A DNA stretch of 64,000 nucleotides, taken from Strongylocentrotus droebachiensis. Its lineage: Eukaryota > Echinodermata > Echinoidea > Camarodonta > Strongylocentrotidae. Location of the stretch: assembly GCA_035222895.1 (NCBI GenBank), contig JAVYIG010007941.1, forward strand, positions 1 to 64,000, read 5' to 3'. Below, piece after piece: positions 47,025 through 59,200 of the stretch (positions are counted from its first letter, which is position 1; every line of letters starts with the position of its first letter). A program made the position numbers and the translations under genes. The notes below the pieces were generated by a model. That model was not told where the DNA came from. It worked only from the letters and a program-made list of their open reading frames with translations, and did not search any database.

Positions 47025-50000
47025 CATTCTTGGTTCCTTTTTTACTCCGTTTCAAAATACACGAAGAAATTATATTTCAATTAGAGAAGTGAACTGTTTT
47101 TCGAAAGGTTTACAAGACAGAAATGCAACCAAGTGGCAAACGGTCATATTGCTACCACAGTAATGCTGTACAGTACGCATATATTTTTTTGTTAAAGTTG
47201 GCGCTCTCTAACTTAAATACATAAGCATAATAGAGGGATATGGTAGATCTTCACTTTGCTTCCTTTGCTGCCTTTTCTGCTCCCATTAAATGCTAAGATT
47301 GAAACATGATGCAAATTAAACTAATACATAATATAATCTTCATAATCATCTTTAAGAACGTCAAATCGCATTTATGTTCATGTTTTCTCTAACGCACTTA
47401 GTGTACAGTGCTCAGAGGCGCGCAGCTCCTATTTTCACTGCGTATAAAACTATACCTTTGTTCTATAAAATAAAAAATATATAAGGGAGCAATATCTAGA
47501 ACCTAGAAGTGATTTGAAAATATTTATGACGATCCTTGACACTAATTACAAAAATAGAAAATGAACACTAAATGAATTAAAAATCAAATCAACAACAACA
47601 AATTAAGATTTTTTTTCTCGCACTATGTAGGTTAAACAGTTTCAATAGTCATGAACATAGCTTTACATACGTTAACTTTTTGCACTGAGCTATTTTAACA
47701 CTGTTTCACTTTGTCACAACACGGTGTATATTATTCAGGGCTCGCAGCAGACCCTGCAGATCAACTCTTAATTTCTTGGAAATTTTGTTTTATTTATGTT
47801 CTCTTTTCGTAATTTTAGTTCGTTAGAAATAGAAAACAAAGAAGAGAAAACCATGATATCGTCTAGGCGCCATTTGTAAAATCACATGATCAATCATATC
47901 TTCATAACCAGCAATCAATACTTAATTACATTTAGTACCCATTAATTTTAGGTCAAGGTCAATATCCCAGGCAGAGTAAAAATTTGCGCGTGCGTCAAAA
48001 ATAAAATAATAATGCCTACGTCACATTTGCCGCATCTTTTCTCGAAACATGTATATGCTCGATAAACATCCAACTTGAGACACTGATCAATAACATACTT
48101 AGATAAATGTAATGGATTATCTGTTTTAGTTTTTCGTTCTAGATAGGTACATTAAGTGTTTTATCTTTTATCTTGGTTTTTGATCCATTTAGCATGACTT
48201 CACATTTTTAAGCATGTTGACATGATTTGTTTGAATTCAACCATTAGAGAGACGTAAAAGATCAGCATTGACCACATCTGCAATAACCGTTGTTGTTTTA
48301 CCAGGGTAATATATACATGTGTAGACTGTGTATAACGATATATTACACTTTTTTCATACAGGTTTTTGGATCAACTACAACTATGTAGTTGATCCAAAAA
48401 CCTGTATGAAAAAAGTGTAATTTATCGAAAGAAAGGGGTATAGATTCATTATCATCAATTATGGGGTAGGACCTGTGCAAATTGCCGAAACATCCCTCCA
48501 CTTGTCTTTTGTGGTCGATACCATATAAGTTTCATTATTGGTTTTCTGTGTGATATTCGCAATTCAATAGCTAATAATTCGAGGTCGTTGGAACATTATA
48601 TTTCAAATTCGATCTGATGAAGACTGCATCACCACGTCTTCTCCTTTTCCTATCCTTTCTCATATCCATCAATTATCAATTTTAAATCATATTATCTACA
48701 TGATTTTCACTTCATATCAACAAATCTAGGTGCAGTCTTTCCTGAATGGCACGACGATCATCAATATTGTTAAGTAATGGTAATCAGTTCAGGTGGGTAA
48801 ATTTAAAATAATTTTCTATTTCTAGTTGCTCGTTTAATCTGTTATCTGTTCCTCTCATTCTTACTTCAGTAATAATTTTGATTGTATCTATGTATATTTA
48901 TTAATGGCTCAAGATATATTTCAAAGGCACGTTTATATTCTGTCAAATCAGAAACTTTGGGAAAGGTTACAAAACTAAAGCCTTAAACTTTACAGAGATT
49001 TTAAAAGGTGAGTAACTGTTTGATTATTCAAGTAGCAGTATTCACGTTTCCGTATCAAATTTACTTCGGTCAGAATGTAGGTCAGAGTTCAAATTATGAA
49101 TTAAAAAGCATTTAGTTAAATTATGTGTTATTTATGTTTATACTATTTCAAAACTTGTTTTTTTATTTTTAAACACCGTACAGCATATAGGATGTGTCTA
49201 ATTTAAACATACGTGTCAGACCCGAAGCCTAATGACTTTATTGGTCACGTGGGTCTGGTGTACTTACGTTAAGGACATAGTAGTCCCTCGATTATTTATC
49301 TATAAATTGTTTGTAGGTAAAGTGAAATGTACCATAATGAAATTATGATATTTTCTCATGAATGTTTTATTGTTCTTTCCCTAAAATTGATTATTATACC
49401 TTGTTCAGAAGGATGTGCATTCATGCTCGAAAAGTAGTCCTTCCGGACGTTCGCTATGCCAGGCAAGGCCCTGATGGGCATTCATATAACGGACATTCGT
49501 TCACTTGCTTTAAGCTAAGCTGGTTGTTTCACTTATGCGTAGTAAGCTTGGTTGTTGAGTCCTTGCTGTAGCTTCAATGATCCATCATGATCTAGGGGGG
49601 GGGGGGGTAAGGGGTTCGGGCCCTCACCCTTGGCAAAACCAGTTTTAAAAAAAAATTGTAACCACAATTTTACCTGTTTTTTGTTCAAGGAGGGGGGGGG
49701 TGTTGAAAAAGAAAAAAATAGTGCTCACTACCGAACCCCTCCCCGCTTATTCGCCGGCTATTTCACCGCTGAATATTTTATTACAAATTGGGTAACAAAA
49801 CCAAAAAATAGTGATCATTAACTCCACCAGGCATTATATCAAACACTCAATATACAAGTGGACGTCACAAATTATAAACTCTTCTTTCGGTTAACAATAA
49901 GGTGCTTAAAACTGTCACTCTGCTTACATAAAGGGGCACTTATCATTTGGTTCTGCAAACCAGTCTATAATGAATTGATTGCTTCAAACATTTGTTCTAC

Positions 50001-50972
50001 TTAACACTTTTTATTAGTAATTTAATTGCCATACGCATCCCCAGGACGTAAAAAGTACATTCAAGTATGAAAATAAATCTCAGTTAGAACATTTAATATA
50101 ATTCCTTATTTCGATCTTCTTTGCAGTACAATATTGTGTAACACCGTTTCAAGCTACTCGATAATGTATTACGATTTGTTCATCTTGTGATATATACATT
50201 GTACTATAATAATATTCTAATAACTTTTACAAGAAATTGCAATCAAGTACCATACATCGCTCTCTTCTTTTAATATATGTTTGCAATAACCACTTATTAA
50301 GTATTCTGGAGAAATAAAAGTGCTTTTGCATAATATATTTATAGTGAATGCAATATTCATTTACATCTTAATAATTTTGATAATGCTTAAACATGAATTT
50401 ATTTTTTTTAAATCATTTTCATCATTATTGGGTATGATCAATGTTGATATATTATCAGATCCAGAGAAGAGTGCGAAACACGATATTAAATTTTACAATG
50501 CACGAAAAAAAAACCTACACTTATTTTACATGCATTTGCGTTCATACTATTTTCATCATATCAGGATGTGAAACATAACATTAATATTAACACGACCAAC
50601 AGTTAAAATGTTTCTAGTCCATAATTCGTATTATTTGTATAAATACTATGATTAAAATCAGATGTTAGAGGGGATTTCTAACATAAGAGCAAAACGTTTA
50701 CTTACGATTTTCTTTGTAAATCAATAAGTAATGAGGTAATCAACGAACATTTCAAACTTATTATATAGAAGTACGTTGTATTATATTACCATGGTCATCA
50801 GAGTAACCTGAACAATGTTTCAAATATCTGTTACAAATTCACATATCATTACTTTCAATAAGATACAGTGGTTTAATATGTTGTGTTAATTACAGGGAAA
50901 TATTGTGAAACATTATATTAACAATAATCTAACCATATTGCTTTAACCTATAAACACTTCGATTTCCTTCCT
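47025..50972. other. Intergenic region between receptor genes 1 and 2
   Basis: AT-rich, no gene seen. It would hold the gene 2 promoter (near 47025 on the minus strand) and the gene 1 3' flank. From about 49880 it is collinear with 30880-32147. Contains the hairpin at 48336-48427. Confidence 0.55.
48336..48427. repeat. Near-perfect 44-bp inverted repeat with 4-base loop
   Basis: Arms 48336-48379 and 48384-48427 with loop ACTA. The inner 37 bp pair perfectly (inner end TGGATCAACTACA/TGTAGTTGATCCA) and the outer part has one mismatch. It could be a tiny fold-back MITE or a hairpin RNA locus. No sequence evidence separates these. Confidence 0.9.
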
Positions 50973-51617
50973 CTAGAGATAAGTTGTAACCACATCTTCA
51001 TGGCTATCAGCGTGATCTTGAACAAAGTTTGGAATATCTGTACTAACTTCACAATAAGTTGACGTATCTTCGGTGTTAACATAGGTAGGCTCCTCCTTCA
51101 GATTTGAATGTGCCTTTACTTGCTTGCAGACGAGAGTGGGACTAACGTTAAGTACAGCATCATTATCAACATCAACTGAGAAGGTAGTGGGATTGGAGAC
51201 CTGTTTGGTTTTACTAGCTGTTGATTTGCAATTTAGTATAGGCTTCATGGCCATGTAGGTATGGGGTACTTCGAAAACATCGGGAATTGCATTTCTGATG
51301 TCTGATTGGTCAGTGTGATCATTAACAATGTTTTGAATATCTGTACTAATTTCACAATAAGTTGGCCCACCTTTGGTGTTGAAATAAGTAAGTACTTCCT
51401 TTAGATTAGAGTGTGCCTTCACTTGCTTGTGGACAAGAGTGGGGCTAATGTAAAGTACAGCATCGTCATGATCGCCAACTGAGGTGGTGGGATAGGAGAC
51501 TTGTTGGCTAGTACTAGCTGAGGATTTGCACTTCAATGCCATATAGGTATGGGGTACTTCGGAAACATCGGGTGTTGCGTATGTAGGGTCTGATTGGTCG
51601 AAAGTCATGTCCAAAGG
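50973..51617 (-). CDS. Gene 1 cytoplasmic tail exon
   Basis: 645 bp, open, TAG at 50975-50973, ending TTYL like gene 2. It keeps both tyrosine modules: HTYMALK and HTYMAMK, LTYFNT and PTYVNT, PTYCEI and STYCEV. It lies downstream of the linker stop, so it is translated only if that stop is bypassed. Confidence 0.75.
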   Translation of the reverse strand, partial: PLDMTFDQSDPTYATPDVSEVPHTYMALKCKSSASTSQQVSYPTTSVGDHDDAVLYISPTLVHKQVKAHSNLKEVLTYFNTKGGPTYCEISTDIQNIVNDHTDQSDIRNAIPDVFEVPHTYMAMKPILNCKSTASKTKQVSNPTTFSVDVDNDAVLNVSPTLVCKQVKAHSNLKEEPTYVNTEDTSTYCEVSTDIPNFVQDHADSHEDVVTTYL

Positions 51618-53253
51618 CTGGAAACCGAAAGAGAAATATTACTTAGTGAATTAACAAAGAAGAAGGTTGCACGGATCCTTCTCATCATCTTTTCAAATCA
51701 GTTAAAATAAACAAAAGATACATATATAAACTTGAAATAAACAAACAATTAAAACCATTAAAACCTTTCAAATAAATCTATCGAAAGGAAATGTTAGAAT
51801 TGTTCCATCTCATAAGTTGAAAACATAACAATACCATTAATGCATAATCCAGACATTATTGTTTATACTATAAACAGAGTTTTGAAATTTCCCTAATTGG
51901 GCTCAATTCTTCAAATATTTGTGATAATTTGTGCTCAATAATTATCTGAAGTATTTAAACATTCATATCAAATGTTAACGATAAATTTAATTCACCTTAA
52001 AACCGGTAGTTGATGTTGGCTTGCTGGTGTGAGATGTTTCATCATCTTATAGATTTCCAGAGGTCTGTAAAGCTTGAGCTGCTGATCACAGAAGGTAAAT
52101 TAATTTTGAGGGGTCAATAATATTATTAGTCTATACGACCAATTGGTCTCCAGCATCGAAACTATACCTGTGTCTTTCTTATTTTCGCAATAATTATCCT
52201 GCTCAAGAAGTGTCATGTTTATAAGGTATAGGTATAAATACCCTTCACTTTATTATATCATTATTATGTATAACTATGATATGCGTCAGCCCTATATATA
52301 TTATTTAATAATGGTAAGAGGTTCACTGTGCTATTTAGAACAAGATGAATTTCATCGCCTTGCTTTTTACGAGGTCCAAATTAAAACGAGACTGTCAGGA
52401 CTAGAGGTTATATGATTTTACAACAGGTTTTTCTCCCTATTCTTTCCAAGATTCACAGTTTTCGTTACAACGTGGCATCGACAGAAATACATATTATTAT
52501 AATAACAGTTACCATTATTGGAATTATTTTCATTGACAAAATAAATACAATCCGTTATTCCACATTTCTACCATGTGTCATATTCGAATTCATTTTCATT
52601 TTCGTTAGAATACAATTGTGACAGCTCGTCTCTTCACACAGCCCAACTATATAAACGAAGACTTTTTACAACGTTAACATGACCTACCATCTCTCTTCTT
52701 AGAGCAGATAAAACCACCAACAAATGCCAGTACAATTAACAGCATCACCACGCCGGAACATCCAGGTATAACAAGACGAATGTTTGTGTACCATAGTTTC
52801 TCCATAGGTTCTTTAGAGCAAATGAAATCAAAAGATATATACGTTTAACAATCTTAGAATATTTTATTATTAATTTCTTGCCTCTTTTTCTCTTCTGTTG
52901 ATTTCTTTTTCAATGAAAATGCACTTTCATGGCAGTTTCGTTTGTGCGTGCTTGGTATTCTCGTATTTATAATTGACTATCACTTATAGGTAACAAATAA
53001 AGTAATGACACAAACAATGAGTTAATTTTTGAAGGAAAGTATAAATTGCTATAACCAGCATGAATGCTTTACTGTATCAATTATGTTTCTTTACTGCTAT
53101 TTCACTGATGCCAGCTTTTGCATATCGCATGTGTTGGATTTCTACAAAATGATCTAAATGAAATCCATGCGTTGTAAGATATATACATTGAAAAGTAAAA
53201 ATCCTTCCAGTTTCATGCCTCATAATCCAACAGTTAACCCCCCCCCCCCCCCC

Positions 53254-53285
<32 letters not shown>

Positions 53286-56200
53286 GTAACCTTAATATCA
53301 TTAAACCACTGGAACCATGCAATTTGCAAGGATTTTTCTTTCTATTATATATAACTTATTGGTCAATTCTATTTAATTTCTACACAACTCATAATACAGT
53401 AAAAGGTGCTAAACAATGCAGAACAAATATCTAAAGATTCCAATATAAATATTAACATGTGTAGATTACAATTGAGAATAATGTGGAGGGACTAGCAAAG
53501 GCAAAATGTATTTCAAGGTCTACACACAAGCGAGACCGAGAAAAGAAAATGATGAAGCTAATAAATTATACTATTATGATGTGCATTCATATTTAATCAG
53601 TGGTTTTATTGTATTGCATGTTTCATAACGCTTGTGCAGTTGTGTTGTTATCGTAAAGCAAAAGGAGAATTATGTATCCTAAAGTGTCAAAACAAAATAC
53701 TAAAAGACCTTGTACTTTAAATTTTAAAAGAAAAGCAATACATTGACAAAGACATGCACAATTGTGAACACATAGATGTTTTATGTCTGTGGGACGATTG
53801 ATTATTTTTTTCTCGCTTTTTAACTGGAATTGGATAAGTGGAAATCATCTTATAATACTCAAAGGTAAAGACCAGTAATGGTCATGCGATTGCATTGTGA
53901 AAGAAACGTTGTGGAATCGATCAGAAAAGGTTGATCATCTAGCATCTAGCATCTGCAAGGTTCTGGAATCATCAAAATGATAAGAAATTTGGCCCATTAT
54001 TCGTAAAGTTACAAGCACTATACACAGAAAGATGTATATGGGACTACCCTATATCTCTCACACGACCATGAGAGAAACAAATTTACCAAATATATGAATT
54101 AGTAGGCGATTTCTCGGCAATTTTTTTATCATCATGTATTAGTCAAAACATATTCTTTCACATGATTGGTAATGAGAGCTTCCATTTCATTTTTTGAAAT
54201 TGGGGCGTTTCCAATACTGGTCTTTACCTTTAACCCTTTTTATAGAAAAAAAATGGAATGCAGTTATTGTAATATTTCAAGGTTTACATCAAACGGTAAC
54301 ATAATTTGAATTAAAAAAATATAACGTATGACATGTTTAAAATGCACGAATTATTTTCTTAATGTTGTCATATACACTGTCGCTCATAAAGGTGGAATAT
54401 TTTTTTTTTATCCCAATTTATGGAATTATTTTAAAAATAATTAAAAAATAATAGATCTAGATAATAGTATACATTCTCAGATTTTATTGAATAATAAATT
54501 TTCAATAATTTATTGCATTTTACCCCGGTTTCCAACATAAACAAATATTATGTGTGCCCATGCCTCGAGCCATAATGCATAGCAATCCAGAAGATTTTTT
54601 TCATGTTGGGGACCGGGGTAAAATGCAATAAATTATTGAACATTTATTGCATTTTCTTTTATTTATTGAAACTGCCCCCCACCCTAGCCCCCGCTGCGTA
54701 CAGTTATGGTTCAGTGACAAAACAATAGCCTCGTAACTATGAGGCCCCAGGATCAAAACCGTGTCGATGTGCTATATTAATGCCCTTTTGAGTGTGGGGC
54801 ATTAATCCTCATTACTGTCATTTATGACTTGAGGGCGTAGGTCCCCTAGTTAATAAGCATAGTAGCATACACATGCTTACCAGTTCCGCAAAACACACAT
54901 TGGCAAATTATTATTCAATAACATCTGAGAATGTATACTTTTATCTAGATCTATTATTTTTTTTTTTTTTTTTTAATAATTCCATAAATTGGGGTAAAAC
55001 TAAAATATTCCACCTTTATGAGCGACAGTGTACACACAAATGCACACACACTTCAATGCAATAACTTACCCTTTCTTACATCGCTTTTAACTTTAAATAA
55101 ACTATTCTAAATGCCAATGATTTTGCATGAGCAATATCCCCCTTGCAAGGGCATAACTGCCAATCAGTGCCTTTGTTCAGTGTACATTATACGGAAATTA
55201 TTACGTGTCTCTTATACCTGGTTTTGAAGGGCTGACAGTTGATGGGAAAGATGTTTCACTATGAAATGTATTTTTAACAAGAACATGTTAATTTTGGTTG
55301 GTTAATTAAATATTTTGTTTATTTATTCCTTTATTCATTTGTTTATTTAGTATGTACCTTACAAACTGTCATTTCGCTTGTAATGTTGAATTGATTTAGT
55401 TGACTCATTATCCCCTCGCCGACAAAGTCGGAGGGGATATACGCTGCCGTCCGTCCTTCCGTTCGTAACAAATTTGGTTTCTGATCGATCACTTCAGTAA
55501 AGTTTGACGGATTTTAATGAAATTTAAAATGAAGGTACATGATATAAAAAAACAGGCTAAGTTCGATTTTGGAGTACGTAGGTCAAAGGTCAAAGGTCAT
55601 ATCTTATTAAATATGCGAAAAATACACATCTGGTTTCCGATCGATAACTTCAGTAACGTTTGACGGATTTTAATGAAATTTGATTTGAAGGTACATGGTA
55701 TCAAAAACACAGCCTAAGTTCAATTTCCGAGTATGTAGGGCAAACGCCATAGCTGAATAAATATGCGAATCTGGTTTCCGATCCATAACTTTAGTATTGT
55801 TTGACGGATTTTAATAACATTTGATATAAAGGTTCATGGTATCAAAACACAGCCGAAGTTCGATTTCGAAGTTTGTATGTCAAAGGTCATACCTCATTAA
55901 ATATGCGAATTTTATTTCCATTCGATAACTTCAGTAATGTTTGACGAATTTTAATGACATTTTGATATGAAGGTACATGGTATCAATACACAGCCTAAGT
56001 TCAATTTTCGAGTATGTAGGTCAAAGGTCATAGCTAATTAAATATGCGAATCTGGTTTCCATTTGATAACTTGAGTAATGTTTGACGAATTTTAATGAAA
56101 TTCAATACGAAGGTACATGGTATCAAACTAAATGTACAGCCTAAGTTCGATTTCTGAGTATGTAGGTCAAAGGTGAAAGGTCATAGCTCATTAAATATGC

Positions 56201-59200
56201 TAAAACACCTAATTATATATGTGACAATGTGATTATAACTTCCTTGCCTAGTAATATTATAGTATATTCCAATGGAAGTAACTTGTTCTGACGTATATAG
56301 GCCATTTGTACCCTGCAAGGGGATGCTACGCTTTGCGTTGACTTGTTTTCATATCTTTCTACGATAAAAGTTTAAAGAAGCGTGTCTTCAGTCTGTTCCC
56401 TACAAACTGCTATTACGTTCGTAGTGTTCATTTATGTTAACGGGACTTTGTAACATTGTTTAGATGAGAGATAGTGGTGCTAAGGTAGTGACTTCAATGC
56501 TAGATGTACAATTAAAGATAATCTGAAAATTTGAGTGAAAACGGATCATTATTCATGGTACAAATTGGGAAAAACTGATCTGATCGATTCCTTAATTCTC
56601 CCAACTATATTATTCTACTTCTATTCTGCTACTTGTCAGTTCAGCATCAAGACAAGAACAATTTAATTACATTTTAGGTGAATGTAAATCGTCACAAAGC
56701 AATAAAATGGCTCTACATTCCATTCCAGACAGTTAAGTGTTGACAGATTTGTGTAGCCTGTTTTATGTATTTTTCTCATGGAAAAACGGTTGGGAAAATT
56801 CAAAAATGGTTGGGAGAATTTACTGTTAATCACTGTTAGAGGGTGCCTCACATCGACACCTCCAAAAAAAAACATAGATATCTTTGTGGTTTGAGTATTT
56901 GTTCAGGATTGTTTGCATGTCAGAGGGTTAGTATAGTAGAAGGAATATAGTAAGTAACATTTTATACAAAAATTAAGCCATTTTTTTCATCAACCTTGAA
57001 CAATGTTACCGAGTCACTTTAACGGTAGTTACTGTACCGATACTACATTTTTAATAATGTGGCATCAACAGACTTTACCTTTTAATAATTATGAGCGAAA
57101 GTGTTTATTTTTTCATACAGCACGTAGACATATTTTATTTGTGTTGTTGTTAAATAATGTATAATAATAATAATAATAATAATCGTTTAAAGTCCACTCC
57201 AAATTTTATTAAACCGAAACGTAAATTCTTTTTACCCAATTGATCCTGAGCCCGTCAGCCACTGTGCAGCGCCAAATCGACGTTGCTATATCCCTTATTG
57301 TTGGTATTGTTGTTGGTATGACGCGGCTGGGGTTCGAACCCACTACCTCCCGGTTGTGAGGCGGACGCTCTACTGACTGAGCCAACACTCCGATAAATGT
57401 CAAGAAGTATGTACGGCTAAATGTGTGTATTTAAATAACGTAGGAAAACGATGGCGAAGAAGCAATAGCTACGTCAGCATTGATGAATGATCTGTTTTTA
57501 TACTTATAATTATCGTTACTGGTAACATCATTTTCATTATCATAGGTTATTATTATATTGTCATAATTATTTCAGTATCGGTAATGCCTTCTTGCTTAAC
57601 ATTATAACGGATTCACAGAAAAATAGCAGCAATTATAATACTGTTGATAATAATGTAATATTTTGTTTAGGTGGGGGAGGACATTACTATTACTACTATT
57701 ACCCATTACTACTACTACTACTACACACTAAGAAAAAATGATGCAACTATGCACCTTCAGGGGTTCAAACCGATGCAACAATAGCGGCACATTTAGGGGT
57801 TAAATCCTGCACCCTTTTTAAAGGTGCAATCTTGCACCCTTCAAAAGGTTGCCAGATTGAACCTTTTGGGGGAAATGTTAGTACCTTTTATGGTTCAATC
57901 CTGCACCTTTAGGGGTGCAAGCCGATGCAACAATAGCAGCACCTTTAGGGGTTAAATCCTGCACCCTTTAGGAGGGTGCCAGAATGCACCTTTTAGGAGA
58001 CATGTTAGTACCCTTAATGGTTCAATCCTGCTCCTTTAGGGGTGCAAACCGATACAATAGCAGCACATTAAAGGGTTCAATCCTGCACCCTTTAAAAAGT
58101 GCAATCCTGCACCCATCATCGAGGAATACTCGTGACATTTGCTCGTACACATATACATATTGAACATGCATGATGTTTCTTGGTTAGTAATCATATAATC
58201 AATATATATATTGCTAAAACGTGAATGTAATTGTAACATGATCACACAAAATAATCTATTGGAAGGAAAATAAAAATCACAAAATTGATGTGCATTGTCA
58301 TAATTTGCTTAACAAATCAAATGATAAATGTATGTTTATGTAAGCACGTGGAAAGTAATCATGAATATGCATGCAATATGCAAACTTTTATTTTGCACCT
58401 TTTGGGGTTGTTAGGGTTCATTTTTGTGGGAAGGGTGCAAAATCTTATATTGCACCCTTTTTTTGAACCCCTTTTCCTTCAATAGGGTTCATTTTTATGT
58501 AAAGGGTGCAAACTCTTATTTTGCACCCTTTTTTGCATCCTTTTTTCTTAGAGTGTACTACTACTAGCACTACTATTATTATTACGACTACTAGTACTAC
58601 TACTACTACTAGTCTACTACTACTATCACTACTACTTTTACTGCTGCTACTACTACTACCACTATTACTGCTACCGTGACTACTGCTGCTGCTACTACTA
58701 TTACTTCTTCTACTACTGCTTTTACTATTATTTGTAATAACTTGTATACCTGGCAATCAGTGCCATTGTTCAGTGTTAACTATATGCATATTACCACGTG
58801 TCTTATATACCTGGAATTGAAGGGCCGAAAGTTGTTGTGTTAGATGTTCCACTGCCTGTGAAATGTATTTCAAGAAGCACAACTTTGGTTGGTTAATTAT
58901 TCAAATTGTTTATCACTCTTTATTCGTTCTTTACAAACTATCATTTCGCTTATAATGTTAAATTGATTTAATTCATTTACTTGATGTCATTCTTTTATTT
59001 ATTGAGTTAGTTACCTATGTATCTACGATGAAAGTTTAAAGAAGATTGTATTACGTCTATACTTTACAAACTGCTATTACGTTCGTAGTGTTTATATTTG
59101 TTAAGGATAGTTACTAAAAAAGAAATTCATCAAGAAATATGCTATTGTCACGTTACCCAAAAGTAGCCTGCTCGGCGGCTGAGCGGCGAGTTTTTAACCA

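Noticed and set aside
57300-57392. Possible functional tRNA gene on the minus strand
   Set aside because: A- and B-boxes are good but the anticodon stem does not pair, so it is scored as a SINE.
57209-57403. Frame with AQSVERPPHNREVVGSNP-like sequence
   Set aside because: A well-known artefact of translating tRNA-derived SINEs; the B-box is inside it.
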